Source: JAOADN01 sp046155885 (GTDB lineage Bacteria > Pseudomonadota > Alphaproteobacteria > Rhodobacterales > Rhodobacteraceae). From it: DNA of 64,000 nt. Made by a program: the position numbers and the translations under genes. A model generated the notes under the pieces. That model was given only the letters and a program-made list of their open reading frames with translations. It made no database searches and had not been told where the DNA came from. The stretch's first letter is position 1. Each line of letters begins with the position of its first letter. This document shows, one piece after another, positions 23,871 through 32,115 of this stretch. Where the stretch lies: contig JBJXFU010000056.1 of the NCBI GenBank assembly GCA_046155885.1, forward strand, positions 1 through 64,000, in the 5' to 3' direction.

Positions 23871-24950
23871 CTAGAGGCGCTTTCGGGTATCGGGATCAAA
23901 CAGGTGAAGGCGCGCCACATCGGCGTACAGCGTCACACGCGCGCCCGCCTCGGGCCGGGTGACGGGGGCGCAGCGCGCGGTGACCCGTCGCCCGGCAAGG
24001 TAACCGATAAGAAAGGTGTCGGACCCTAGCGTTTCCGGCACCAGGTAGTCGATCTCCAGCCTTTGCGGGACGACAAGGATCGGCAGCCGGCTGTCGTCGC
24101 AAAGGTCCTCGGGGCGCAAGCCGACCAGCACCTGTCGCGGCGTACCGAACGAGGGGGCGTCAGGGGAAAGGGACAGGGACTGACCGTCGTCCAGGGTCAG
24201 TGTGCGGCCGTCGGCTCTTGCCTCGATCAGGTTGATCTGCGGCGAACCGATGAACGAAGCGACGAAGGTCGATTGCGGCCGCCCGTAAAGGTCCTCGGGC
24301 GTGCCGACTTGCGCAATGCGCCCCGCATCCAGGCAGACGATGCGGTCGGCGAGCGTCATGGCTTCGGTCTGGTCATGGGTGACGAAGATCGTCGTCATGC
24401 CAAGTTCCCGGTGCAGAAGCTTGATCTGGGTCCTGACCTCCATCCGCAGCTTGGCGTCGAGGTTCGAGAGCGGCTCGTCGAACAGGAAAACCTGCGCCGG
24501 TCGGGCGAGCGCACGGCCCATCGCCACCCGCTGGCGCTGCCCGCCGGAAAGCGCGCGCGGCTTGCGGTCAAGGAAGGGCGTCAGCTGCAGAAGCTCGGCC
24601 ACCTCGCGCACCCTTGCTTCGCGTTCAGGCGCCGGGACGCCGCGCATCCTCAGGCCGAAACCGATGTTCGCCGCGACCGTCATGTTGGGGTAAAGCGCGT
24701 AGTCCTGAAACACCATTGCCAAGTTGCGGTCCCTGGCGCCCAACCCGTTCACCACCCGGCCGCCCAGCGAAACGGTGCCGGTGGTGATGTCCTCCAAACC
24801 GGCGATCATCCGCAGTATGGTGGACTTGCCGCAGCCCGAGGGGCCCACCAGCACGACGAATTCGCCCTCGGCCACGGTAAGATCGATTCCGTGCACGACA
24901 GCCTGCCCGCCGTAGGATTTGCCCAGTCCATCGAGTCTGACTTCGGCCAT
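23871..24950 (-). CDS. Sugar ABC transporter ATPase, MalK/UgpC type
   Basis: A 359-residue ATPase starting MAEVRLDGLGKSYGGQ. Walker A is GPSGCGKST, Q-loop MVFQDYALYP, signature LSGGQRQRVAMGRAL, Walker B VFLFDEPLSNLD and H-loop IFVTHDQTEAM, all intact. A C-terminal OB-type domain is present. Upstream codons remain open for another 547 residues but run antisense to the binding-protein gene and are discarded. It is divergent from the binding protein and permeases at 25188-28205, which lack their own ATPase gene, so it is almost certainly their energiser. Confidence 0.88.
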   Translation of the reverse strand: MAEVRLDGLGKSYGGQAVVHGIDLTVAEGEFVVLVGPSGCGKSTILRMIAGLEDITTGTVSLGGRVVNGLGARDRNLAMVFQDYALYPNMTVAANIGFGLRMRGVPAPEREARVREVAELLQLTPFLDRKPRALSGGQRQRVAMGRALARPAQVFLFDEPLSNLDAKLRMEVRTQIKLLHRELGMTTIFVTHDQTEAMTLADRIVCLDAGRIAQVGTPEDLYGRPQSTFVASFIGSPQINLIEARADGRTLTLDDGQSLSLSPDAPSFGTPRQVLVGLRPEDLCDDSRLPILVVPQRLEIDYLVPETLGSDTFLIGYLAGRRVTARCAPVTRPEAGARVTLYADVARLHLFDPDTRKRL

Positions 24951-25092
24951 CGCCCCGGAACCTTGCGCCCAAATGGCCAACCATTCCCGGCCAGAGTGGC
25001 GGTGCGGTAGCAACGTGTCAACGCTGCCGGCTTCGAAAATGCGCCTGCTAGGACCGAGTCGCGCCGGATTGCGGCGGATTGGAGGAAAATGG

Positions 25093-25125
25093 TTGACAAC
25101 TTGCGCCTGCCGCCAACCAATACCA
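25093..25125 (+). promoter_or_regulatory. Candidate promoter for binding-protein operon
   Basis: TTGACA at 25093-25098 matches the -35 consensus. AT-richer CCAATA-like sequence follows 18-19 bp later, about 65 bp before the 25188 start. The -35 sits inside GTTGACAAC, itself a small palindrome, so an operator may overlap. Confidence 0.3.
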
Positions 25126-25187
25126 GCGATGCCGGCGCCTGCCCTTGCCGCGGGCTCCGCTTCCAAGGGTAACCCGGGAGGCAAACC

Positions 25188-26426
25188 ATGACCCAGACAA
25201 AACGACTGCTTGGCGCAGCCGTGCTTGCCGCGACATTCGGCATGCCCGCGCTGGCCGAGGACCTGAACCTCTATCTCATCCCCAGCCCGTCCTCGACGGC
25301 GATCCAGTCCTTCATTCCGGCCTTCACCGAAAAGACCGGGATCACGGTCAACGTGACCGAAGTGCCCTATGGCGAGGCGCACCAGAAGCTTCTTCTGTCG
25401 GTGCAGCAGGGCCAAGGCCAGTATGACGTGGCCCAGTTCGACAATACCTTCCTCGCGCCCTACGGGGCGGCGGGCACGATGCAGCCACTCGACGCCTGGA
25501 TCGCGGCTTCGGCGGAATACGACATCGCCGACTTCGGGCAGGGCCAGCAGGACTACGGCAAGTACAACGGCCAGACGCTGGGCCTGACGCTGTCGACCGA
25601 ACCGATGATCCAGTGGTACCGCACGGACATTTATGACGAGCTCGGACTGAAGCCGGCCGCGACCTGGGACGAGTACATGGCCAATGCCAAGGCGGTGAAG
25701 GAGGCCGGCAAGGGCGACGGGGCGATGTTCGGATGGGGTCCGAACGCGAGCTGGTGGTGGATGACGCTGGTCTGGTCCTTCGGCGGCGACCTCTATGACG
25801 ACCAGTTGAACCCGACCGTCAACTCGCCCGAGGCCGTGGCGGCCACGCAGTTCTTCAAGGACATGCTGGCCTATGGCCCCGAGGGCGGCATATCGGCCAA
25901 CGGCGATGATGTGACCAACAAGTTCCTGTCGACGGAACTGGGCGCGATGGTCCAGTATTCCGGCTACTGGGGCATGGCGCTCGACCCGGCCAACAGCATG
26001 CACGCGGGCAAGATCGGCACCGCGCCGATGCCGATGGGTGCGGCGGACATCACCCACCTTGCCGGCTGGAACATCGGCATTCCCGCCGATGCCAAGAACC
26101 CGGAAGGGGCGTGGAAATTCCTCGAATTCGTTCTCGGGAAGCCGAACGCCAAAGCCTATCTCATGGCCGGTGCGGCAGCGATCGGGCGCAAGTCGATCTC
26201 GTCGGATGCCGAGCTTCTGGCGATCCATCCCTACCTGCCGCTTCTGAACATCCCGGCGTCGAGCCGCATCGAACGCTATCCCCAGATCCGCGTCTGGCCG
26301 GAGTTCGAAAAAGCGGTTCTGGACGCGCTTCCCGCCATGCTGAACGGCGAAGTGGAAATCCAGGCCGGGCTTGACGCGCTGAACGAGACGCTGAAGCCCA
26401 TTCTTGCGGCCGAAGCCGGGAACTGA
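25188..26426 (+). CDS. Sugar ABC transporter substrate-binding protein (family 1)
   Basis: A 412-residue periplasmic protein with a clear signal peptide (KRLLGAAVLAATFGMPALA, cleavage before EDLNLY). Family-1 features are TEVPYGEAHQKLLLSVQQGQ, YDVAQFDNTFLAPYGAAGTM, LSTEPMIQWYRTDIYDELG and WGPNASWWWMTLVWSFGGDL. The Trp-rich stretch suits a carbohydrate ring. An AGGAGG-like site (CGGGAGGCAAACC) precedes the start. It is followed by a hairpin (26433-26463) and two permease genes. Solute unknown; context suggests an N-acetylated amino sugar or its acid. Confidence 0.86.
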   Translation: MTQTKRLLGAAVLAATFGMPALAEDLNLYLIPSPSSTAIQSFIPAFTEKTGITVNVTEVPYGEAHQKLLLSVQQGQGQYDVAQFDNTFLAPYGAAGTMQPLDAWIAASAEYDIADFGQGQQDYGKYNGQTLGLTLSTEPMIQWYRTDIYDELGLKPAATWDEYMANAKAVKEAGKGDGAMFGWGPNASWWWMTLVWSFGGDLYDDQLNPTVNSPEAVAATQFFKDMLAYGPEGGISANGDDVTNKFLSTELGAMVQYSGYWGMALDPANSMHAGKIGTAPMPMGAADITHLAGWNIGIPADAKNPEGAWKFLEFVLGKPNAKAYLMAGAAAIGRKSISSDAELLAIHPYLPLLNIPASSRIERYPQIRVWPEFEKAVLDALPAMLNGEVEIQAGLDALNETLKPILAAEAGN

Positions 26427-26432
26427 GAGCAA

Positions 26433-26463
26433 GGGCCGCGCGGGGATGCCCCTCGCGCGGCCC
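26433..26463 (+). promoter_or_regulatory. Intercistronic hairpin after the binding-protein gene
   Basis: GGGCCGCGCG (26433-26442) pairs with CGCGCGGCCC (26454-26463). The loop can extend the stem through GGG/CCC pairing. It sits 6 bp after the binding-protein stop and 7 bp before the permease start, and probably tunes expression downstream. Confidence 0.65.
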
Positions 26464-26470
26464 GCCCCGA

Positions 26471-27364
26471 ATGATGGCAATGGCGGTGAATGGCGGCATC
26501 GAACGGTCAATGGCGCGGCTGGCCGGAAGGCTGGTGGCGCCGAGCTGGTATCTGATCCTCGCCGTCTTCGCGCTGCCGATCCTTGGCGCACTGTGGTTAT
26601 CCTTCCGAAACGAGACCCTCGGGGCCTTCGCGGCCCCGAAGTTCATCGGCCTGGACAATTACGCGGGCGCCCTTGCCGACCCGAGGTTCTGGGAATCGAT
26701 CCGGACGACGATCTGGCTGACCATGCTGGGCTTGCTGGTGCAGATGCCCATCGGCATCGGCCTTGCCGTCATCCTGGACAGGAACCTTCGCGGCACGCAG
26801 GTCTTCCGCACCATCCTCATCATCCCGATGCTCCTGACCCCGGTGGCGGTAGGTCTGATGTGGCGGTTCATGTTCGACACCGACCTCGGCGTCATCAACT
26901 GGGCGCTGGCCGGCATGGGCCTGGACGGGCCGAACTGGCTCGGCGCGCGCTGGCCGGCGATCTGGGCCGTCGTGATCGTGGACAGCTGGCAGTCCATTCC
27001 CTTCATCATGCTGATCGTGCTCGCCGGGCTTGCCGGTCTTCCCAAGGGTCCTCGGGAAGCCGCCGAGATCGACGGGGCCCGGGCGTGGCAGGTGTTCGCG
27101 CATGTCACTCTGCCCGCGCTTGGCCCGGTCATTCTTGTGACGCTGATGATCCGCATCATCGACAGCCTGAAAATGTTCGACATCATCTTCATCGTCACCA
27201 CGAGGGGCGGTCCGGGAACCGCGACGCAGACGCTCGGGATGCTCATATACAACACGGGCTTCGGCTTCTTCCAGACGTCGCGCGCGGCGGCCCTGGGCAT
27301 CCTCATGGTGCTGATGGTGCTGCCGGTCTACTGGCTCTGGCGGCGGGCGGCGGAAAGGGTCTGA
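26471..27364 (+). CDS. Sugar ABC transporter permease, MalF/UgpA type
   Basis: A 297-residue permease with six hydrophobic segments, first SWYLILAVFALPILGALWLSF. The EAA loop is REAAEIDGARAWQVFAHVTLP, followed by FDIIFIVTTRGGPGTATQTL, a conserved MalF-type segment. The start is uncertain because several Met codons lie within the first 14 residues and no clear ribosome site is seen close to the hairpin. TGAGATG joins it to the next permease. It forms the channel with the 27366 product and is powered by the divergent ATPase. Confidence 0.86.
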   Translation: MMAMAVNGGIERSMARLAGRLVAPSWYLILAVFALPILGALWLSFRNETLGAFAAPKFIGLDNYAGALADPRFWESIRTTIWLTMLGLLVQMPIGIGLAVILDRNLRGTQVFRTILIIPMLLTPVAVGLMWRFMFDTDLGVINWALAGMGLDGPNWLGARWPAIWAVVIVDSWQSIPFIMLIVLAGLAGLPKGPREAAEIDGARAWQVFAHVTLPALGPVILVTLMIRIIDSLKMFDIIFIVTTRGGPGTATQTLGMLIYNTGFGFFQTSRAAALGILMVLMVLPVYWLWRRAAERV

Positions 27365-27365
27365 G

Positions 27366-28205
27366 ATGAACCGAAGTACCCGCCGCCGCATCGGAAATGC
27401 CGTGAGCTTCGCCATCCTGATCCTCGCGGTCTTCGTGGCGCTTTTCCCGCTGTTCTGGACGCTTTCCACCTCGATCAAGACCCGCAACGACACGTTCGTC
27501 CTGCCGCCGAAATTCCTCTCTTTCGAACCGACTTGGAAGAACTACGCCGCCATCTTCGACACACGCGGCTTTGGCTATATCTACCTCAACACGATCGCCA
27601 TAACGCTCGCCTCGACGCTTCTCTGCGTGCTCGTCTCGACCCTCGCCGCCTACGCGCTGGCCCGCTCGCCCCGCTTCCCAAGCCGCCGTCCGCTGGAAGT
27701 AAGCCTGATCCTCGTCCGCGCCATTCCGGCGATCGTGATCATGGTGCCGCTCTTCACCATCACCTCGAAGCTCGGCGTCTATGACAATCACTTCGCGCTG
27801 ATCCTGCTTTATGCCGCCGTCAACGTTCCATTCGCCACCTGGCTCATGACCTCCTTCGTCGAGCAGGTGCCGGTGACGCTCGAACAAGGCGCGGCGGTCG
27901 ACGGCGCGGCGCGGTGGCAGATCCTGTGGCATGTCGTCCTGCCGCTGATCCTGCCCGGGATGGCCGCCACGACGATTTTCGTGGCGCTCCTGGCCTGGAA
28001 CGAATTCCTGATCCCGGTGATGCTGGCCGGAAACTCGGCCAAGACGCTGCCGGTCTTCATCTCCGGCTTCATTTCGGCCCGGAACCTCGATTGGGGGCCG
28101 ATGGCGGCGGCCGCCTCGCTGGCCATCCTGCCCATCGCGATCCTGACCGTGGTGGCGCAGCGCTGGCTGATTTCCGGCCTTTCGTCGGGGGCGATCAAGG
28201 GATGA
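27366..28205 (+). CDS. Sugar ABC transporter permease, MalG type
   Basis: A 279-residue permease beginning with AVSFAILILAVFVALFPLFWTL-like hydrophobic sequence, then the typical TSIKTRNDTFVLPPKFLSFE loop. The EAA-like loop is LEQGAAVDGAARWQILWHVV, where the first Ala of EAA is replaced by Gln-Gly. It ends ISGLSSGAIKG. It is joined to the upstream permease by a 1-bp gap and to the PLP enzyme by an ATGA overlap (28202-28205), tying transport to the catabolic enzyme. Confidence 0.86.
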   Translation: MNRSTRRRIGNAVSFAILILAVFVALFPLFWTLSTSIKTRNDTFVLPPKFLSFEPTWKNYAAIFDTRGFGYIYLNTIAITLASTLLCVLVSTLAAYALARSPRFPSRRPLEVSLILVRAIPAIVIMVPLFTITSKLGVYDNHFALILLYAAVNVPFATWLMTSFVEQVPVTLEQGAAVDGAARWQILWHVVLPLILPGMAATTIFVALLAWNEFLIPVMLAGNSAKTLPVFISGFISARNLDWGPMAAAASLAILPIAILTVVAQRWLISGLSSGAIKG

Positions 28206-29416
28206 ACCCGGAAAGCGCGAACGTGATGGCGCGCTGGGGGCTCACCCCGGTCATCAATGCCTCGGGGACGATGACAAGCCTCGGCGCCAGCCGCGTTTCG
28301 GCCGAGGTACGGGAAGCCGTCGATGACATCCTCGGCCGCTTCGTGCGGATTGCCGAACTGCATGCGCTTGCCGACTGTACCATCCGCGCCGCGACCGGGG
28401 CGGAAGCGGGCTATGTCACCTCATCCTCCTCGGCCGCGATCACGCTTGCGGTTGCGGCGGCGATCACCGGGGATGACCTTGCCGCCATCGAGGCGCTGCC
28501 CGCAACCGGCAGCCGCGAACGGCGGGTCGCGGTGATGATGTCGCACATGGTCAACTACGGCGCGCCGGTGCCGCAGGCGATCGCCGCCGCGGGGGCCGGG
28601 GTGGTGCCGCTTGGCACGGCGGCCCTGTGCGAGACCTATCACCTCGAAGCCGCGATCCGCGACGGGCTGGCGGCGGCGGTCTTTGTCGTCTCGCATCATA
28701 CGGTGCGCGAAGGCGAACTGCCGATGGACCTCTTCGCGTCGATCTGCCGCTCGCATGGGGTGCCGGTGATCGTTGACATGGCGTCGGAATACGATCTCAA
28801 CGGGCCGGTGGCTCTTGGCGCGGACGCGGTGATCTGGTCGGGGCACAAGTTCCTCGGCGGCACGACCAGCGGCATCGTGGCGGGACGGGCGGCGATGATC
28901 CGCGCGATGGTGCTGCAGAACCGCGGCCTCGGGCGGTTGATGAAGGCGGGGAAGGAGGCCATCGTCGGCGCCGTCGCCGCACTCGAAGCCTGGGGCCGGC
29001 GCGACCATGCCGCAGAGGCGGCACGTGAGGCGGCCATCGTCGAGGGCTGGATCGCGGCGCTGGCCGGTGTTCCGGGGATCGCCGTCAGCCGCCACCGGGA
29101 CTGGACAGGCAACCCGATTACCCGGGTGAAGCTGAAGCTGTCGCACGAGGCCGGGCTTTTCGCCTGGGAGCTTGCCGCGCGGGCGATGGAGGGAAGCCCG
29201 GCGGTGGCGCTGCGCGACGATCTCTCGATGCACGGGCTGATCTTCCTCGACCCCTGCAACGTCACGGCCGGTGAGGCGCCGGTCGTGACCGACCGCATCC
29301 GGGCGCTCTGCGAGACAGCGCGCGCAACGGGCGACGGGCTGAAGCGGAGCTGGAGCGAGGAAAAGGCGGCGCGGGGCCGGGCCGAAACGCCATGGATCGG
29401 GGGCAGCGATGCCTGA
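28202..29416 (+). CDS. SelA/DgaE-like PLP-dependent enzyme (putative amino-sugar-acid ammonia-lyase)
   Basis: A 404-residue fold-type I PLP protein of the SelA-like group. WGLTPVINASGTMTSLGAS at the N-terminus is typical, TSSSSAAITLA is the phosphate-binding region, Asp192 (VIVDMASE) contacts the pyridine nitrogen and Lys216 (IWSGHKFLGGTTSG) is the predicted Schiff-base Lys. Bacterial relatives include D-glucosaminate-6-phosphate ammonia-lyase (DgaE). Operon overlap with the permease and the presence of RidA and a KDG-kinase-like gene support deamination of an amino sugar acid to a 2-keto-3-deoxy product. It is not selenocysteine synthase: no selAB/tRNA-Sec context is seen. Confidence 0.75.
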   Translation: MNPESANVMARWGLTPVINASGTMTSLGASRVSAEVREAVDDILGRFVRIAELHALADCTIRAATGAEAGYVTSSSSAAITLAVAAAITGDDLAAIEALPATGSRERRVAVMMSHMVNYGAPVPQAIAAAGAGVVPLGTAALCETYHLEAAIRDGLAAAVFVVSHHTVREGELPMDLFASICRSHGVPVIVDMASEYDLNGPVALGADAVIWSGHKFLGGTTSGIVAGRAAMIRAMVLQNRGLGRLMKAGKEAIVGAVAALEAWGRRDHAAEAAREAAIVEGWIAALAGVPGIAVSRHRDWTGNPITRVKLKLSHEAGLFAWELAARAMEGSPAVALRDDLSMHGLIFLDPCNVTAGEAPVVTDRIRALCETARATGDGLKRSWSEEKAARGRAETPWIGGSDA

Positions 29417-29481
29417 GATCGGGACCGAGCCACGCGAACGCCGCCCGCAGCGATCCCGCAAGATTCTGAAAGGAAAAGGGA

Positions 29482-30528
29482 ATGTGCAAAAGCTGCCTTG
29501 ACTACGGCTTTCCCACCGTGATGGGCCGCGGGCTCTTCGGCGAGTTCCGGAACTTCGTCAACCCGCCCTTCCTGATCGTCACCATGCCCGATCTGTGGGA
29601 AATGTTCCGGCACGAGTTCGCGGGGGCCGACTACCGGCTCTACCTGACCGACTCGATCGAACAGGCCGACCTCGACCGCGATGCCGCCGCGCTGACGGAC
29701 GTGCGGGCGATCATCGGGCTCGGCGGGGGGCAGGCGCTCGACGTGGCGAAGTGGTTCGCCTGGCGGCGAAACCTTCCGCTCTTCCAGGCGCCAACGGCGC
29801 TGTCGGTCAATGCGGTCTATTCCCACCGCTCGGGCGTACGCGACGGCGGCAAGGTCATCTACCGGGGCTACGCGGTGCCCGAATGCGTCTTCATCGACTA
29901 CGATGTCCTGCGCGCCGCACCGCGCCACCTGAACTGGTCGGGGATCGGGGACATCCTGTGCTTCCACACCGGCGTGCTCGATTGGCAGTACGCCCGCGAC
30001 ACGGGCAAGGTCGAGGCGAAATGGCCCTACGATCAGGACCTCGCCGATCAGTCGCTGTCGAAGGTCAGAGGCATCGTCGGGAACATCGACGGCATCCGCA
30101 AGATGACCGATCAGGGCATCGATGCGCTGGTCGACGGTCTGAAATGGGGCACGTCGTTCCAGGGCTCGGGCTGGTGCCCGCGCCATATCGAGGGGACCGA
30201 TCATTTTCTGTTCTACACACTGGAGAAACAGACCGGGAAGAAGTTCCTCCACGGCCAGCCGGTCGGCCTTGGCATCGTCGTCGGGACCATGCTGCACGAA
30301 AACGGCGCCGACGAGATGCTCGACACCATCGCCGGCATCGGGCTCGACGTGCGGCCTGAGGCCATGGGCCTGACCTGGGATCAGGCGACCGAGGGGCTGA
30401 CCGGCATGCGCGCCTACATCAGCACCCTGCCGCTCTGGCATTCCATGGCGCATGACGTCACGATCACGCCGGGCTTTGTCGCCGATCTGAAGCGGCGGCT
30501 GGACAGAGCCTATGAACACCGCTCCTGA
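29482..30528 (+). CDS. Glycerol-1-phosphate dehydrogenase/AraM-like dehydrogenase (paralog B)
   Basis: A 348-residue relative of the 22831-23868 protein. Shared features are IIGLGGGQALDVAKWFAWRR (NAD loop), APTALSVNAVYSHRSGVR, GIGDIL (metal Asp), CPRHIEGTDHFLFY and KKFLHGQPVGLG (metal His residues). It begins MCKSCLDYGFPTVMG, with two Cys in the first five residues, unlike paralog A. AAAGGAAAAGGGA precedes the ATG. The two paralogs sit on opposite arms of the same locus, suggesting two related oxidation steps or a heteromeric enzyme. Confidence 0.82.
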   Translation: MCKSCLDYGFPTVMGRGLFGEFRNFVNPPFLIVTMPDLWEMFRHEFAGADYRLYLTDSIEQADLDRDAAALTDVRAIIGLGGGQALDVAKWFAWRRNLPLFQAPTALSVNAVYSHRSGVRDGGKVIYRGYAVPECVFIDYDVLRAAPRHLNWSGIGDILCFHTGVLDWQYARDTGKVEAKWPYDQDLADQSLSKVRGIVGNIDGIRKMTDQGIDALVDGLKWGTSFQGSGWCPRHIEGTDHFLFYTLEKQTGKKFLHGQPVGLGIVVGTMLHENGADEMLDTIAGIGLDVRPEAMGLTWDQATEGLTGMRAYISTLPLWHSMAHDVTITPGFVADLKRRLDRAYEHRS

Positions 30529-30541
30529 GAGACCGGGAGAC

Positions 30542-31258
30542 ATGACCCCGACGGACGCCACACCCCCCCTGCCCGACCGTCCGGTCACGGCTTCGGAGAT
30601 CCATGCCGACCTCATGGCGCGAATGCGCGAGGGCCGCTTCCAGCCCGGGCAGCAACTGCCGAATGAACGGCAGCTTGCCGAAATGTACGGTACCTCGCGC
30701 CAGCAGGTCCGCGATGCGCTTCTGATCCTGCAGGAGGCGGGGCTGGTCGAGCGCAAGGTCGGCTCGGGCACCTGGCTGACCGGGGACATGCCCGCGATCA
30801 TCGAGCGGCTGGATGCCGAGGTCGACGTCCACGCCGCGCACGAGCACAGCTTCCTGGAAACCGTGGAGGCGCGGCTGATCCTCGAACCCGGCGTGGCCGC
30901 GCTTGCCGCGCGCAACATTTCGGAGGCGCATCTTGGCAGGCTCCGGGCGGCACTGGAGGCGATCCGTGAACCCGCGACCTGGTTCGAATTCAAGTCGCGC
31001 ATCTACCTCTTCGCCCGCGCCTATTACGAGGCATCCGGCAACAGCTTCCTGCTCTGGACTTTCGACCAGATTCTCGCCGCGCGCGTCGATCATAGGTTCG
31101 ACGGCCACCGCGAGAACGGCGCCGTGGCCGAGATCGTGCGGCGGCATTCCCACGACCAGCTCCTCCTGATCTTCCGCGCCATCGCCGACGGCAACGAGGC
31201 ACAGGCCGAAAGCGTGACGCGCAGCTACCTGATCGGCATCGCCGCTTCGCTGAGCTGA
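30542..31258 (+). CDS. GntR family regulator, FadR/FCD type
   Basis: A 238-residue regulator. The winged HTH covers about residues 15-80 (PGQQLPNERQLAEMYGTSRQ, VERKVGSGTWLTG), followed by an FCD-like helical domain (FLETVEARLILEPGVAALAA). Start 30542 is chosen because GGGAG lies just upstream; an ATG at 30512 overlaps the dehydrogenase gene. Unlike classical FCD proteins, the central region reads FEFKSRIYLFARAYYEASG, lacking the usual D..FH. The ligand may therefore bind without the metal His seen in relatives. It is the likely local repressor of the 22.4-33 kb catabolic locus. Confidence 0.82.
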   Translation: MTPTDATPPLPDRPVTASEIHADLMARMREGRFQPGQQLPNERQLAEMYGTSRQQVRDALLILQEAGLVERKVGSGTWLTGDMPAIIERLDAEVDVHAAHEHSFLETVEARLILEPGVAALAARNISEAHLGRLRAALEAIREPATWFEFKSRIYLFARAYYEASGNSFLLWTFDQILAARVDHRFDGHRENGAVAEIVRRHSHDQLLLIFRAIADGNEAQAESVTRSYLIGIAASLS

Positions 31259-31260
31259 GC

Positions 31261-32115
31261 ATGGACCGGGGCTTCCTTCTGCCCGACCTCGCCCCCGCAC
31301 CGCAGGTGATGCGGGCGGGCGATCTTGCCTACGGACGGGGCAAGGCGCTGCTGCTGGTCGTGGCACATGCCGATGACGCGGCGATCTTCGCAGGCGGCGC
31401 GCTGGCCCTGTTCGCGCAGGCGGGCTGGCGCATCCAGGCCCTGCGCGTGACTGACGACCGCTGGGATTCCGTCGGGCTTTCCGAGGCCGAAACGATAGCC
31501 GCAAACGCCGCCGAATTCCGCGCCGCCGCCAGGATACTTGGAATCTCGGCGGTCGAGGACCTGGGCTGGCAGACCGATGTCCTCGGCGATGCCAGCCGCG
31601 TGGCGCTGCGCGAGCGGATCATCCACGCGATCCGCCGCGTGAAACCCTATGCGCTGATGAGCTTCGACCCGAACTCGCTCCTTTACGAAGACAACCTCGA
31701 TCACAAGGTGCTTGCCGAGGCGGTGGACGAGGCCTTCTGGACGTCGATGTTCGACAAGCACCACCCCGAACATTTCGCCGAGGGCCTGGCCCCGCATGGC
31801 TGTGTGGAACGGTGGTATTTCGGCCGCAGCGTGCCCGCCGTCACTCATGTTTTCGACACCGGAAGCGTCATCGGGACCCAGATGGACGCCGTCGCCTGCC
31901 ACGCGACCCCAATCGCCAACATGGCGCATCAATATGCGTTGCAGGCGGCGACGGCGGGCCGGCCCGAGGCGGAAACCAGTGCGGCTCTTGCCGATCCGGC
32001 GGGCGCGCTCTGCGCCCGGCTGCGCGGCGCGGCCGCCGGGAAGGGGCGGCCCTTCGGTCTTGAGGCCGCCGAATACCTGCGGCTTCACCGGACACGTTTC
32101 GCGGGCGAGGCGTGA
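31261..32115 (+). CDS. PIG-L family deacetylase
   Basis: A 284-residue member of the PIG-L/LmbE (MshB-like) zinc deacetylase family. The first motif is VVAHADDAAIFAGG (His36, Asp38, Asp39; the family usually has AHPDD, here Pro is Ala). A second metal region is SLLYEDNLDHKVLAEAV with Asp-His. VIGTQMDAVACHATPIANM contains the later conserved His. Family members remove acetyl groups from N-acetylglucosaminyl compounds. It follows the GntR gene by 2 bp and overlaps the kinase start by 1 bp (TGATG). It is the best clue that the imported solute carries an N-acetyl group. Confidence 0.8.
   Translation: MDRGFLLPDLAPAPQVMRAGDLAYGRGKALLLVVAHADDAAIFAGGALALFAQAGWRIQALRVTDDRWDSVGLSEAETIAANAAEFRAAARILGISAVEDLGWQTDVLGDASRVALRERIIHAIRRVKPYALMSFDPNSLLYEDNLDHKVLAEAVDEAFWTSMFDKHHPEHFAEGLAPHGCVERWYFGRSVPAVTHVFDTGSVIGTQMDAVACHATPIANMAHQYALQAATAGRPEAETSAALADPAGALCARLRGAAAGKGRPFGLEAAEYLRLHRTRFAGEA

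Noticed and set aside
24951..26591. N-terminal extension giving a 906-residue ATPase frame
   Set aside because: The extra 547 residues are antisense to the binding-protein gene; the real ATPase starts at 24950 with MAEVRLDGLGKSYGG.
28202..29416. Selenocysteine synthase (SelA) assignment
   Set aside because: The fold is SelA-like, but the operon links it to a sugar importer and no selenocysteine genes are nearby; an amino-sugar lyase-like role fits better.
28696..31002. 768-codon open frame on the minus strand
   Set aside because: Antisense to the SelA-like, dehydrogenase and GntR genes; no domain recognisable.
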